DNA from: Nitriliruptoraceae bacterium
GTDB taxonomy: Bacteria > Actinomycetota > Nitriliruptoria > Nitriliruptorales > Nitriliruptoraceae
Length of the DNA stretch: 36,898 bases
Assembly: GCA_003558435.1 (NCBI GenBank)
Contig: PWLR01000133.1
Location: 1-36,898 of the forward strand
Direction of reading: 5' to 3'
Part shown: one piece after another, positions 8,748-18,365 of the stretch
Numbering within the stretch: the first letter of the stretch is position 1
How the letters are laid out: each line of letters starts with the position of its first letter
Translations under genes and position numbers: made by a program
Notes under the pieces: model-generated
Seen by the model: the letters and a program-made list of their open reading frames with translations, nothing else
What the model was told of the DNA's origin: nothing
The model's database searches: none

Positions 8748-9763
8748 GCGTCGCCCTCCGGATCGTCGGGGCCAGCCGGGTCGTCCCCGGACTCGTCGGC
8801 AGCCGCACGCTCGGCGGCCTTCTTCGCGCGCGCTTCTGCCTGGGTCCTGCGCCGGTCGTCGGCCTTCTTGGCGGCCTCGGCCGCAGCGATGGCCGAGCCT
8901 CCCTGGTTGGCCTCGTCGCTGGCCTGCTCGCCGGTGGTGGGCTCGCGCTCGGCCTCGTCACCGGCCAGCTCGACGTCGGCGTCGTGACGCAGCTTCTGCT
9001 CTTCCTCGAGGCCACGTTCCTGCTCGCCCGCGAGGACCTTGCCGGAGTCGCTGGCGAGGTCCGCCGACTGCGCGGTCGCGGTGACCTCCTCGCCCTCCTC
9101 GGTGACGGCAGGAGGCTCCGGCAGCGGATTGGCGAGCTTGGCCTGCTCACCCATGACCTTGTCGAGTTCGTACGGGCCCGGGGCGTCACCGATGCGCTTC
9201 TCGCGCTCGATGATGTTGCCCTCGTCGTCCATCTCCTTCGGTTCCGCCACGCCCGGCCAGGGCTTGGCGGCGCGGGAGGCCAGGTGGAAGTCCTTGCGCA
9301 GCGGCCAGCCCTCGAAGTTCTCGACGGTGAGGATGCGCGGGCTGACCGAGGGGTGGCCGGGGAAGTCGATCCCGAACATGTCCCAGGTCTCGCGCTCCAT
9401 CCAGTCGGCCCCGCGGTAGACCTCCACCATCGAGGGGCACACCGGCGCCTCGCGTCCGCCCTCGCACCGGGTCCGCAACACGATGCGGTTGCCCGTCGAG
9501 GTGGAGTAGAGGATCGCGACGTAGTCGAACCCCTCCTCGCGCGCGTCGACCCCGAAGGCGTTGTCGAACAGGTCGTAGGCGAGCAGGGGCTCGTCACGGC
9601 ACGCGCGCGCCGCGGCGACCCAGGCCTCCTGCGCGATCCAGACGGTGAACACCCCGAACTCGAGCACGCTGCGCTGCACCCCGTCACCGAGACGGTCGCG
9701 CAGCAGCTCTTCGGTCTCCTCGGGCGTGAGGGCACGATCCCGGCGAGCGAGGACGTCGGTCAC
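8744..9763 (-). CDS. nuoC: NADH-quinone oxidoreductase subunit C, cluster 2, with long charged tail
   Basis: A 339-residue protein whose first ~165 residues are the 30-kDa NuoC fold. The family signature [23 protein letters not shown] spans residues ~123-145 and ends in the expected WPLRKDF. Typical NuoC is ~160-230 residues. Here residues ~200-339 are low-complexity, rich in Glu, Asp, Ala and Lys ([26 protein letters not shown]), probably helical or disordered. The start is GTG at 9763, overlapping the nuoB stop as GTGA. NuoC helps bind NuoD and NuoI in the peripheral arm. The tail lies beside the extended NuoI in the predicted complex, so the two tails may share a role; this is inference. 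Confidence 0.93.
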   Translation of the reverse strand: MTDVLARRDRALTPEETEELLRDRLGDGVQRSVLEFGVFTVWIAQEAWVAAARACRDEPLLAYDLFDNAFGVDAREEGFDYVAILYSTSTGNRIVLRTRCEGGREAPVCPSMVEVYRGADWMERETWDMFGIDFPGHPSVSPRILTVENFEGWPLRKDFHLASRAAKPWPGVAEPKEMDDEGNIIEREKRIGDAPGPYELDKVMGEQAKLANPLPEPPAVTEEGEEVTATAQSADLASDSGKVLAGEQERGLEEEQKLRHDADVELAGDEAEREPTTGEQASDEANQGGSAIAAAEAAKKADDRRRTQAEARAKKAAERAAADESGDDPAGPDDPEGDA

Positions 9764-10302
9764 GAAGAGCTCCCCTCCAACGCGAGCGGTGCGTCAGCAC
9801 CGAGCGTGACGGGGTCGAGACGTCGGCCGGCGATCCGGTCCTTGAGTGACTCGTTCTGGATGCGGTGCTGCAGCGCGATGATGCCGTCGAGCAGGGCCTC
9901 GGGACGTGGCGGGCATCCCGGCACGTAGACGTCGACCGGGATGATCTGGTCCACACCCTTGGTGACCGAGTAGCTGTCCCAGTACGGACCGCCGCAGTTG
10001 GCGCACGAGCCGAACGAGATCACGTACTTCGGCTCGGCCATCTCCTCGTACAGGCGCTTGACCGCCGGCGCCATCTTGTCGGTCAACGTGCCCGACACCA
10101 CCAGCAGGTCCGCCTGGCGGGGTCCATGGGCGAACGGGATGACCCCGTGGCGGATGAAGTCGTGGCGCGAGGTCGATGCGGCGATGAACTCGATGGCGCA
10201 GCACGCCAGACCGAAGTTGAAGCACCACAGCGAGTACTTGCGCCCCCAGTTGAAGACGTACTTGACCGGCTGTGGCAGTTCGACCTGATCCATCAGTCCC
10301 AT
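9760..10302 (-). CDS. nuoB: NADH-quinone oxidoreductase subunit B, cluster 2
   Basis: A 180-residue peripheral-arm subunit holding the terminal cluster N2, which passes electrons to quinone. Ligands are Cys34 and Cys35 (GLACCAIEF), Cys100 (FGSCANCGG) and Cys130 (VPGCPPRPE). Extra cysteines at 27 and 103 are absent from the cluster 1 copy. I chose the ATG at 10302 because AGGGAG lies 7 bases upstream and the protein begins [10 protein letters not shown]. An ATG at 10323 and one at 10293 (overlapping the nuoA TGA as TGATG) are alternatives. It overlaps the end of nuoA. The C-terminal ~30 residues after LQHRIQNES are variable. Confidence 0.94.
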   Translation of the reverse strand: MGLMDQVELPQPVKYVFNWGRKYSLWCFNFGLACCAIEFIAASTSRHDFIRHGVIPFAHGPRQADLLVVSGTLTDKMAPAVKRLYEEMAEPKYVISFGSCANCGGPYWDSYSVTKGVDQIIPVDVYVPGCPPRPEALLDGIIALQHRIQNESLKDRIAGRRLDPVTLGADAPLALEGSSS

Positions 10303-10679
10303 GTCAGTACTCCCTTCTTCCATGCGTAGGCGAGACCCTCGAGGAGGGTCAGGATGAACAGGAACATCGCGACCACCGCGAACAGCGGTGAGATCGCGGT
10401 GGTCGAGTCCAGGTCACCGACGATGACCGCCCACGGGAAGAGGAAGACCGCTTCCACGTCGAAGATCACGAACAGGAACGCGAACACGTAGTACCGGATG
10501 TTGACCTGCGCCCATCCGGTCCCGATCGCCTCCACGCCACACTCGTAGGTCGTCAGCTTCTGTGGCGAAGGTACCGATGGTCGCATGGCCCGGTTGAGCG
10601 TCATGATCACCGCGTACAGCAGACAGCCGACGACCACGAGCACGGCGAACGTGCCGTACTGGGCGTAGAAGCTCGTCAC
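10293..10679 (-). CDS. nuoA: NADH-quinone oxidoreductase subunit A, cluster 2
   Basis: A 128-residue, three-helix membrane subunit at the junction of the arms. The family signature [19 protein letters not shown] spans about residues 41-59, and its Cys lies in the first loop. It is followed by [20 protein letters not shown], the usual FDVE-containing helix. The start is GTG at 10679, fixed by GGGGAGGAA ending 3 bases upstream; the open frame runs further upstream but has no family sequence. It is the first gene of cluster 2, so transcription likely begins in the 315-base region to its right, shared with the divergent propeller gene. Confidence 0.94.
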   Translation of the reverse strand: MTSFYAQYGTFAVLVVVGCLLYAVIMTLNRAMRPSVPSPQKLTTYECGVEAIGTGWAQVNIRYYVFAFLFVIFDVEAVFLFPWAVIVGDLDSTTAISPLFAVVAMFLFILTLLEGLAYAWKKGVLTWD

Positions 10680-10682
10680 CCG

Positions 10683-10691
10683 TTCCTCCCC
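10683..10691 (-). promoter_or_regulatory. Ribosome binding site that sets the nuoA (cluster 2) start
   Basis: Read on the minus strand the site is GGGGAGGAA, with its GGAGG core 5 bases before GTG 10679. It excludes the much longer upstream reading of this frame. Confidence 0.75.
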
Positions 10692-10817
10692 GGCGGAACC
10701 CGCCGTGCCCTCCCACCAAGGTCCGTTGGGCCGTGGTGGTGGGTGTGGTGTCGCATCGGACAGCTCGGAAACGTCTCGGAAGCGCCGGACGGGTGCGTAT
10801 CCCACCACAGTGCGCGA

Positions 10818-10839
10818 CACGGCCCGTCTCCGGGCCGTG
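10818..10839. other. 9-bp dyad in the divergent region
   Basis: Arms cacggcccg (10818-10826) and cgggccgtg (10831-10839) flank a tctc loop. It lies ~140 bases upstream of nuoA and ~155 upstream of the divergent gene. It could be a regulator site or a 5'-leader hairpin of either transcript. Confidence 0.45.
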
Positions 10840-10994
10840 GTGCCGATGCTAGCAACCCTGCCGGACACCGACCCACCCGGGCCGGATGGCCGTGGTTCCA
10901 CGGTCGTGGGCCAGCCCGTTCGCCCCACACGCCCGGAGCACCGGCGGTGGCGCGCAGCTGCCTCTACCGTGCACCGCCGAACGATCGGGACCCC

Positions 10995-12692
10995 GTGGTC
11001 AGCAGCCGCGTCACGCCTCCGCCCTGCGGCTGCCCGTCGGTCACCGGAGCAGCGGCGAGGTTCTGCGGTCGGTGCGGCGCCCCGCTGGAGGGCGACGACC
11101 GGCCCGGTCCCACCGCCGGGTCCCGCCGGAGCCGGTGGTCGTGGCGTACGGCAGCGCTGGTGGTGGTCGCCGTCGCCTCGATCGCGGGGATGGTCGCGCT
11201 GGCCGGGTCCGGCCGCACGACCGGATCGTTCGGTGAGTTCGCGGACGAGGTCGCGGTCCCGGTGGACGTGGATGACCGGAGCCCACCCGACGCGGTGGAG
11301 CTGCCGGACGACGGCGCGGCGCTCGCACCCCCGGAGCGTGGGCTCGTCTGCCGACCGAACGACTGCGCCGCCTGGAGCCTGGAACTGCCCCGTGCGGCGA
11401 GCGTGCTGCCCGTCGGCGATCTGCTGGTGACCGTCGAGGCGTCCCGCGCGACCGCCCACGAGCTGAGCCTCGGTGAACCGCGATGGTCGATCGACACGGG
11501 TCCGATCTTCGCGCCCGTAGCCTCCCCGGACCCCGTCGTGGCCGATGCCGACGGCGCGCTGCTGCTGCACGAGCGGGGCCAGCTCGCCCGCCTCGATCCG
11601 CGGGACGGTGACGTGCTCTGGCACGTGGATCTCGGCACGCGGTGGGTGGAGCGCATCGGACGCACGGAGGGACGGGTCGTGGTCACCACCGGCGATCGTC
11701 TCCGTGGTCGGTCGCGGCCGCTACCGACCACCCTCGTCGGACTCGACGCCGAGCGGGGCACCATCCGGTGGCAACGTCGCATCCTCGAGGTCCTCGACGC
11801 CCCGGAGCCGGCCCGGTCGGTCAGGTCCCCGACGATCGGTGGCGAGGCCGTCGCCGAGCCGGACGGGCGCCGGTTGACCGCGCCGGCGGGTGTGCTGGCC
11901 GTGGCGCTCGACACCACCACGATCGGCGGCATCGACGTGGTCACCGGGGACACGGTGTGGCAGCGTGCCGCGGCCGGTGGCGAGGTCGTCGGCGAGGTCG
12001 CCGGCGACCGGGTCGTGCTGCGCGGGGGCAACGGGCGCACGCTGCTGCTCGATGGCGCGACCGGCACGAGCCTGACCTACCTCGGCGACACGGTCGCGGG
12101 GCTCACGGCCATCGGTCCCCTGCTGATCGCGACCTCGACCGACGGCCGGTCGTCGGTCGTCGACAGCGAGGGTGCCGTCACCGACCGGCGGACCGGCCCA
12201 CCACGGGGTTGGACCGAGACCGACACGGACGTGTTCATCGCCTGGGAGGACGACGGTTGGGTCCTGCTCGTCCGCTACGGGCGGTCGGGTGTCCCGGGCG
12301 GAGCCCGACGTCTGCCGGGGCGGATCGGGAACTGGGGTGGGGACCTGGTCCTCGGCGCCCATCCGGGGAGCGACCGCGTCCGCGCGGTCGGGGTCGACGG
12401 GCGCACCACGGTCGCGGTGCGCACCGACGGCCCCACCGAACCGCCGCCCAACCCATCGGTCGCGCCATCCGGTACCCGGCTGCAGCTGATCGGGCGGACC
12501 ATCGTGGCGCGCGACGACGCCGGACTCACCGTGCAGGCGCCGGGCGGCTCGGTCCGGGTCGAATCCGGCCGCGAGGTGGTGGCGGTCGCCGCGGACGGCA
12601 CGGTGGTGGTGCGCGGCCACGGGGGGCTGCTCGCGATCGGGGCGGACCGGCTCGGTCCCGTCACCCCCTCGAAGCGCCCCGGACGGCCGTGA
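10995..12692 (+). CDS. Zinc-ribbon, membrane-anchored beta-propeller (PQQ-like repeat) protein of unknown function
   Basis: A 565-residue protein. Residues 11-28 are a zinc ribbon (C11, C13, C24, C27; ends RFCGRCGAPL). A single membrane helix follows at about 50-75 (TAALVVVAVASIAGMVAL). Most of the rest is repeated beta-propeller strands of the PQQ/BamB type: blocks such as LARLDPRDGDVLWHVDLG, LVGLDAERGTIRWQRRI and IDVVTGDTVWQRA recur. The predicted layout is a cytoplasmic ribbon, one helix and an external propeller. The GTG at 10995 is the nearest start that keeps the ribbon, but no strong ribosome site is seen, so the start is uncertain. It is divergent from nuo cluster 2 and convergent with ung. 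No cofactor-binding motif identifies it as a quinoprotein enzyme; scaffold or assembly roles are guesses. Confidence 0.8.
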   Translation: MVSSRVTPPPCGCPSVTGAAARFCGRCGAPLEGDDRPGPTAGSRRSRWSWRTAALVVVAVASIAGMVALAGSGRTTGSFGEFADEVAVPVDVDDRSPPDAVELPDDGAALAPPERGLVCRPNDCAAWSLELPRAASVLPVGDLLVTVEASRATAHELSLGEPRWSIDTGPIFAPVASPDPVVADADGALLLHERGQLARLDPRDGDVLWHVDLGTRWVERIGRTEGRVVVTTGDRLRGRSRPLPTTLVGLDAERGTIRWQRRILEVLDAPEPARSVRSPTIGGEAVAEPDGRRLTAPAGVLAVALDTTTIGGIDVVTGDTVWQRAAAGGEVVGEVAGDRVVLRGGNGRTLLLDGATGTSLTYLGDTVAGLTAIGPLLIATSTDGRSSVVDSEGAVTDRRTGPPRGWTETDTDVFIAWEDDGWVLLVRYGRSGVPGGARRLPGRIGNWGGDLVLGAHPGSDRVRAVGVDGRTTVAVRTDGPTEPPPNPSVAPSGTRLQLIGRTIVARDDAGLTVQAPGGSVRVESGREVVAVAADGTVVVRGHGGLLAIGADRLGPVTPSKRPGRP

Positions 12693-12725
12693 ACGGCTTC
12701 CGCCGACCGACGGGTCGCACCCGGA

Positions 12726-13415
12726 TCACGCCGCAGCGGGAAGCGACCAGTCGATCGGTTCGATGCCGCGCTCGACCAGGAGCGCGTTGGCTCGGCTGAA
12801 GGGGCGCGAGCCGAAGAACCCGCGCTTGGCCGACAGCGGTGAGGGGTGCGCGGACTCGACCCGGGGCAGGTCACCCAACCTCGGTGCCAGGGAACGTGCG
12901 TCGCGACCCCACAGGATCGACACCATCGGACGATCCCGCGCCGCCAACGCCGCGATGGCGGCATCGGTGACCGTCTCCCAGCCCTTGCCGCGGTGGGAGG
13001 CGGGTTCGCCGGGCCGCACGGTCAGGCACCGGTTGAGCAGCAGGACCCCCTGCTCCACCCACGGCGTGAGGTCCCCGTTGGCGGGCTGGGGTTCGCCGAG
13101 GTCCTCGCGGTACTCGCGGAAGACGTTGGCGAGGCTCCGCGGCAGGGGCTGCACATCGGGCGCGACCGCGAAGCACAGGCCGATCGGGTGGCCGGGCGTC
13201 GGGTAGGGATCCTGACCGACGATCAGAGCGCGGACCTCGCCGAACGGCAGCTCGAAGGCCGCGAATATCCGGTCCCCCGCCGGCAGGTAGCCGTGACCGG
13301 CGGCCGCTTCCTCCCGCAGGAACCGTCCGAGGTCGCGCACGATCGGCTCGACGGGCTCGAGCACCTCGGCCCAGCCGGCGCCGAGCAGCTCGTCGAGTGG
13401 TCGCGTCTCAGCCAC
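12726..13415 (-). CDS. ung: Uracil-DNA glycosylase (family 1)
   Basis: A 229-residue base-excision repair enzyme that removes uracil from DNA. Motif A is [10 protein letters not shown] at 67-76 with catalytic Asp69. Motif B is [17 protein letters not shown], starting at His190. [17 protein letters not shown] lies between, as in actinobacterial Ung. Length is normal. The GTG at 13415 is chosen because the protein then begins [14 protein letters not shown], like relatives; it overlaps the end of the DUF2993 gene by 8 bases. It is the last gene of the long minus-strand unit, converging with the propeller gene 33 bases away. Its presence after nuo and quinone genes is probably chance operon membership. 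Confidence 0.96.
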   Translation of the reverse strand: MAETRPLDELLGAGWAEVLEPVEPIVRDLGRFLREEAAAGHGYLPAGDRIFAAFELPFGEVRALIVGQDPYPTPGHPIGLCFAVAPDVQPLPRSLANVFREYREDLGEPQPANGDLTPWVEQGVLLLNRCLTVRPGEPASHRGKGWETVTDAAIAALAARDRPMVSILWGRDARSLAPRLGDLPRVESAHPSPLSAKRGFFGSRPFSRANALLVERGIEPIDWSLPAAA

Positions 13416-14106
13416 GTGCCGGCTCCCGGTCCGGGCGGTCGCCACCGAGCGGTCCGCTGCACCCGGAGGACCCATCGATACCCGGAACGACCTCGACCCG
13501 CAAGGTGGCCATCAGCGCGCCCTGCCCGATCACCAGCTGGTCGAGCTCGAGGTCGTCGGGCAACTCGAAGCTCAGGTCCATCCCGAGCCGGTCGAACCAG
13601 TCGGGCGTCTCCTCCACCGGCGTGACCCGGAGCACGCGATCGCGTACCTCGATCGCCAGGCGTACCCGCACGGGGAAGGGTTCGATCCCGAGCGTGGCGA
13701 CACCGGGCGTGAGCTCCACCGCGGGTTCCAGGCCGAAGGGGGCCCGTTCGGCCAGGTAGGCCTGCAGGTCGGCCTCGGCCAGCTCGAGTTCGAGGGTCGC
13801 CTCGGCCACCGGTGGCGGGCGTAGCGCCCAGGGCAGGCCGACCTCAGGCAGCTCCAGGCGGGCACGCTCGACCCGGATCTCGTCGAGTTGCAGACCGCTG
13901 GCCTGCAGCTCCACCCCGCGGGCGCGGCCGAGCAGCAGCCGCGGCAACACCGGTCGATCGATGGTCTCGACCTCCAGCTCGTCGAAGGGCAGACACCGCT
14001 CGAGCGCGCTCCCGACCACCCGCGTGGCGACCGGCAGCGCGGCGAGTTCGACGATCACGGCGATCACCACCACGAACGCCGCGAGACCCACGAGCCAGCG
14101 TCTCAC
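13408..14106 (-). CDS. DUF2993 (LmeA-like) membrane-anchored protein
   Basis: A 232-residue protein with an N-terminal signal-anchor (residues ~4-28, [21 protein letters not shown]) and a soluble domain. The soluble part shows the alternating beta pattern of DUF2993: [31 protein letters not shown] and the later [17 protein letters not shown]. Family members include mycobacterial LmeA, involved in cell-envelope lipoglycan synthesis; membership does not prove that role here. The start is GTG at 14106, overlapping the polyprenyl synthase stop (GTGA). The C-terminal ~25 residues are Gly/Pro-rich and probably disordered. Placement next to a polyprenyl diphosphate synthase would suit an envelope or lipid role, but this is inference. 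Confidence 0.75.
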   Translation of the reverse strand: MRRWLVGLAAFVVVIAVIVELAALPVATRVVGSALERCLPFDELEVETIDRPVLPRLLLGRARGVELQASGLQLDEIRVERARLELPEVGLPWALRPPPVAEATLELELAEADLQAYLAERAPFGLEPAVELTPGVATLGIEPFPVRVRLAIEVRDRVLRVTPVEETPDWFDRLGMDLSFELPDDLELDQLVIGQGALMATLRVEVVPGIDGSSGCSGPLGGDRPDREPARG

Positions 14107-15194
14107 CCGACGCGGTGCACCGCGTACTCGGCGAGGCGGGTCAGGGCCTTGACCACCGGACTGCCGTCGAAGGGCTCGAGGTGACCGATCGCGGCGCTCA
14201 CGTAGCCGGAGGCGTCGTCGCGGGCCCGCGACAGCGCGTCGCTGGACCGCAGCAGCTCGATGGCACGGGCCACCTCGGCGTCCGAGAGCTCACCGTCGAG
14301 CAGGGCCGCCAGTTCGCCGTCCGGGTCCTGGTCGAGCGCGTGGAGCAGCGGCAGGGTGCGCACCCCTTCGCGCAGGTCGGTCCCCGGGGTCTTGCCGGTG
14401 TCCTCGGGATCCGAGCTGATGTCGAGGATGTCGTCGGAGAGCTGGAAGGCCATCCCGACGTTCCAGCCGTAGCCCGCCGCGGCCTCGACACCGTCGGGGT
14501 CGACCCCCGAGAGCAGTGCCCCGTAGCGGCACGAGGTGGCGATCAGCGAGGCGGTCTTGCCGGAGATGACCTCGAGGTAGTGCTCACGGGTCGGGGCCAG
14601 CTTCGGCACGTCCGGCGGCAGCGCACCCAGCGAGCCCTGCACCTCGGCGATCTGACCCTCGCACAGCTCGGCCAGGGTGCGCGCCATGATGCGGGTCACC
14701 TCGACGCCGAGGTCGGCCGAGAGCTCGGACGCACGCGCGAACAGGTAGTCGCCGGTCAGGATCGCGACGGTGTTGTCCCACCGGGAGTTGGCGCTGGGGG
14801 TGCCCCTGCGGGCGGGGGCCTCGTAGATCACGTCGTCGTGGTAGAGCGTGGCGAGGTGGACGAGTTCCACGATCACGCCCGCGTCGACGAGCCGCGGTGA
14901 GGGCCCTTCGCCGAGGTGGCCGGTCAGGGCGACCATCAGCGGACGGAACCGCTTGCCACCGGCCCCGATGAGGTAGCGGGCGAGTTCGTCGACGAAGGCA
15001 TGGCTGGAGGCGACCTGCTCCTGCAGCTTGACCTCGACGGCGTCGAGCGTGCCGGTCACCGGCAGACCGTGGGACTCCAGCTGCTCGAGCACGGGCGTCG
15101 GGATCGCCAGGCGCGAGCTCGATCGGTCCACGACCGGAGCGGCCGTGGGACCGGGGTCCTCGGGGCGGTGTGCGTCGCGGGGGATGTCGCTCAC
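14103..15194 (-). CDS. Polyprenyl diphosphate synthase (long-chain, likely menaquinone side chain)
   Basis: A 363-residue trans-isoprenyl diphosphate synthase. It has GGKRFRP (79-85), the first Asp-rich region LYHDDVIYEAPARRG (117-131) and the second, FQLSDDILD (250-258). Small residues four and five places before the first motif (Thr116, Ala115) fit a long-chain product. The first motif, normally DDxxD, reads D120-D121-V-I-Y124: its third Asp is Tyr (codon TAC at 14823-14825). LTGDYLFARAS and GKTPGTDLREG are as expected. The start is GTG at 15194, overlapping the nuoN stop; the longer open frame is out-of-frame nuoN sequence. The context points to the menaquinone side chain. Residues 1-30 are Pro/Asp-rich and variable. 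Confidence 0.93.
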   Translation of the reverse strand: MSDIPRDAHRPEDPGPTAAPVVDRSSSRLAIPTPVLEQLESHGLPVTGTLDAVEVKLQEQVASSHAFVDELARYLIGAGGKRFRPLMVALTGHLGEGPSPRLVDAGVIVELVHLATLYHDDVIYEAPARRGTPSANSRWDNTVAILTGDYLFARASELSADLGVEVTRIMARTLAELCEGQIAEVQGSLGALPPDVPKLAPTREHYLEVISGKTASLIATSCRYGALLSGVDPDGVEAAAGYGWNVGMAFQLSDDILDISSDPEDTGKTPGTDLREGVRTLPLLHALDQDPDGELAALLDGELSDAEVARAIELLRSSDALSRARDDASGYVSAAIGHLEPFDGSPVVKALTRLAEYAVHRVG

Positions 15195-16852
15195 CGGACC
15201 AGCGCCGCGGCGGTGTCGGCCAACTGCAGCAGCAGCTGCGGCTGGACCCCGAGGAAGACCACGAGCGTCGCGGCGATCGCGATGGAGGTCGACAGGCCGG
15301 TCGATGCGGAGGGCAGCGGCCGGGTGGGGTCCGCATCCTCGAGGAACATGACCCCGGCGATGCGCAGGTAGAAGAACGCCGCGATCACGCTGCTGAGCAC
15401 CCCGATCACCACCAGCCAGGTGAGGCCGGACTCGATGCCGGCCTGGAAGACCACCAGCTTGCCGACGAACCCGGCCGTCGGCGGCAACCCGGCCAGCGAC
15501 AGCAGGCACAGCGCGAGGATGCCGGCGGTGGCCGGCGAGGTCTTGCCGAGCCCGCGGAGGTCGACGAGCGTGACCTCGCCGCGACGGGTGCGTTCGATCG
15601 CGACGATGCATCCGAAGGCACCGAGGGTGCCGACCGCGTAGGTCAGCAGGTACCACAACGTGCCCGACAGCCCGGCGTTACTGACCGCCACGACCCCGAT
15701 CGTCGCGTAGCCGGCGTGGGTGATCGAGGAGTAGGCCAGCATCCGCTTGAGGTCACGTTGCACCAGCGCGAGGTAGGCGCCGTAGAGCATGGTGATCGCG
15801 GCCAGGACCGACAGCACCGGCACCCACAGGGTCTGCAGGTTCGGGAAGGCGACGAGGTAGAGCCGCAGCAGCGCCGCGAACCCGGCGGCCTTGGTCGCCG
15901 CCGCCATGAACGCGGTGATGTTGCTGGGTGAGCCCTGGTAGACGTCCGGGGTCCAGAAGTGGAACGGCACCAGGGCGACCTTGAACCCGATCCCGACGGT
16001 GACGAGCGCGAGCCCGAACGCCGACACGGTCCGCAGCGCCCCGAGCGCGCCGAGTTCCGCACCGATCACCGGCAGCGACAGCGACCCGGTCGCCACGTAC
16101 AGCAGCGCCATGCCGTAGAGCAGGATGGCCGAGGCGACCGACCCCATCACGAAGTACTTCAGGGAGGCTTCCTGCGACCGCGGATCACGTCGCGCGAGAC
16201 CGGCCAGCACGTACAGCGCGAGCGAGAACACCTCGAGCGCGATGAACAGGGTGATCAGGTCGTTGGCGGTGGCGAGCGCCACCATCCCGACCGCCGAGAG
16301 CAGCAGCAGCGGTTCGACCTCGGCCCGGTTGATGCGCCGGTCCTGGAGGTAGCCGTAACCGAGCGGGATCACCAGCAGCGTGCTGAGGTAGACGGTGATG
16401 CGGGTGAAGAACGCGATGCCGTCGTTGGCCAGCGCGCCGGCCAGCGCCGACTGGGGCAGGATCGTGGCGAGCGTGTCACCGCCGACGTTGAGCACGGCGA
16501 CGTACTGCCAGCCGGTCAGCACCAGCGCGCCCGCCAACGCGAGCCCGGCACCCCAGGCCTGGACCATCGACGAACGGCGGGGGAAGGCGAAGCCGAGCGC
16601 GGGCAGGGCGATGCCGAGCGCGATGGTGACCCCACCGGGGACCACCAACCCCTCGGTGACCAGCCAGGTGCCGACACCCAGCCCGATCAGCGCGGAGGGG
16701 ACGGTCACGAGCAGTTCGCGACCCTTGGCGACGGCGACCAAGAGCAGCACCAACGCCATCGCGGTGACCAGCAGTTCGGGGGCGAAACTCGACCAGGCGA
16801 CGTCGGGGATGACGAGGTCGCCGGGCAGGTCCGCGGTCTGGGCGAGGATCAT
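15191..16852 (-). CDS. nuoN: NADH-quinone oxidoreductase subunit N, cluster 1
   Basis: A 553-residue antiporter-like membrane subunit with about 14 helices, longer than E. coli NuoN (~485). LITLFIALEVFSLALYVLAGL carries the conserved glutamate. ALVPFHFWTPDVYQGSPSNITAF is the NuoN form of the helix 7/8 region, with its Lys in FKVALVPFHFWTPD. The ATG at 16852 lies 1 base after the nuoM stop (TGA 16856-16854). It is the last nuo gene of cluster 1, and its stop overlaps the polyprenyl synthase GTG, so the operon appears to continue. The C-terminus reaches a last helix (ATLVVFLGVQPQLLLQLADT). Cluster 2 has a partial paralogue at 1-415. Confidence 0.96.
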   Translation of the reverse strand: MILAQTADLPGDLVIPDVAWSSFAPELLVTAMALVLLLVAVAKGRELLVTVPSALIGLGVGTWLVTEGLVVPGGVTIALGIALPALGFAFPRRSSMVQAWGAGLALAGALVLTGWQYVAVLNVGGDTLATILPQSALAGALANDGIAFFTRITVYLSTLLVIPLGYGYLQDRRINRAEVEPLLLLSAVGMVALATANDLITLFIALEVFSLALYVLAGLARRDPRSQEASLKYFVMGSVASAILLYGMALLYVATGSLSLPVIGAELGALGALRTVSAFGLALVTVGIGFKVALVPFHFWTPDVYQGSPSNITAFMAAATKAAGFAALLRLYLVAFPNLQTLWVPVLSVLAAITMLYGAYLALVQRDLKRMLAYSSITHAGYATIGVVAVSNAGLSGTLWYLLTYAVGTLGAFGCIVAIERTRRGEVTLVDLRGLGKTSPATAGILALCLLSLAGLPPTAGFVGKLVVFQAGIESGLTWLVVIGVLSSVIAAFFYLRIAGVMFLEDADPTRPLPSASTGLSTSIAIAATLVVFLGVQPQLLLQLADTAAALVR

Positions 16853-16853
16853 C

Positions 16854-18362
<1,509 letters not shown>

Positions 18363-18365
18363 CGG

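Larger units (their letters stand above)
10680..10994. promoter_or_regulatory. Divergent intergenic region between nuo cluster 2 and the propeller gene
   Basis: This 315-base stretch holds no gene with recognisable protein sequence. It should contain the promoter of cluster 2 (leftward) and that of the plus-strand gene starting near 10995. It contains a 9-bp hairpin at 10818-10839 and an 8-bp palindrome TGCTAGCA at 10847-10854. On the minus strand the latter reads TAGCAT, a weak -10-like match without a good -35. I cannot place a promoter with confidence. Confidence 0.5.

Noticed and set aside
1..10679. Cluster 2 as a decayed copy of cluster 1 that lost nuoEFG
   Set aside because: All reading frames are intact, junctions are tight, proton-path residues are kept and the sequences are strongly diverged from cluster 1. 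It looks like a functional, separately evolved complex.
10743..10994. An 84-codon longer start for the propeller protein
   Set aside because: The added sequence looks like intergenic translation and would overlap the divergent control region; the zinc ribbon begins just after GTG 10995.
10680..11624. A 443-codon form of NuoA with a long N-terminal extension
   Set aside because: The extra ~315 residues are antisense to the propeller gene and have no NuoA features; a strong ribosome site sits before GTG 10679.
15195..15656. A longer N-terminus for the polyprenyl diphosphate synthase
   Set aside because: It is nuoN sequence read in another frame; the GTGA overlap at 15191-15194 marks the start.
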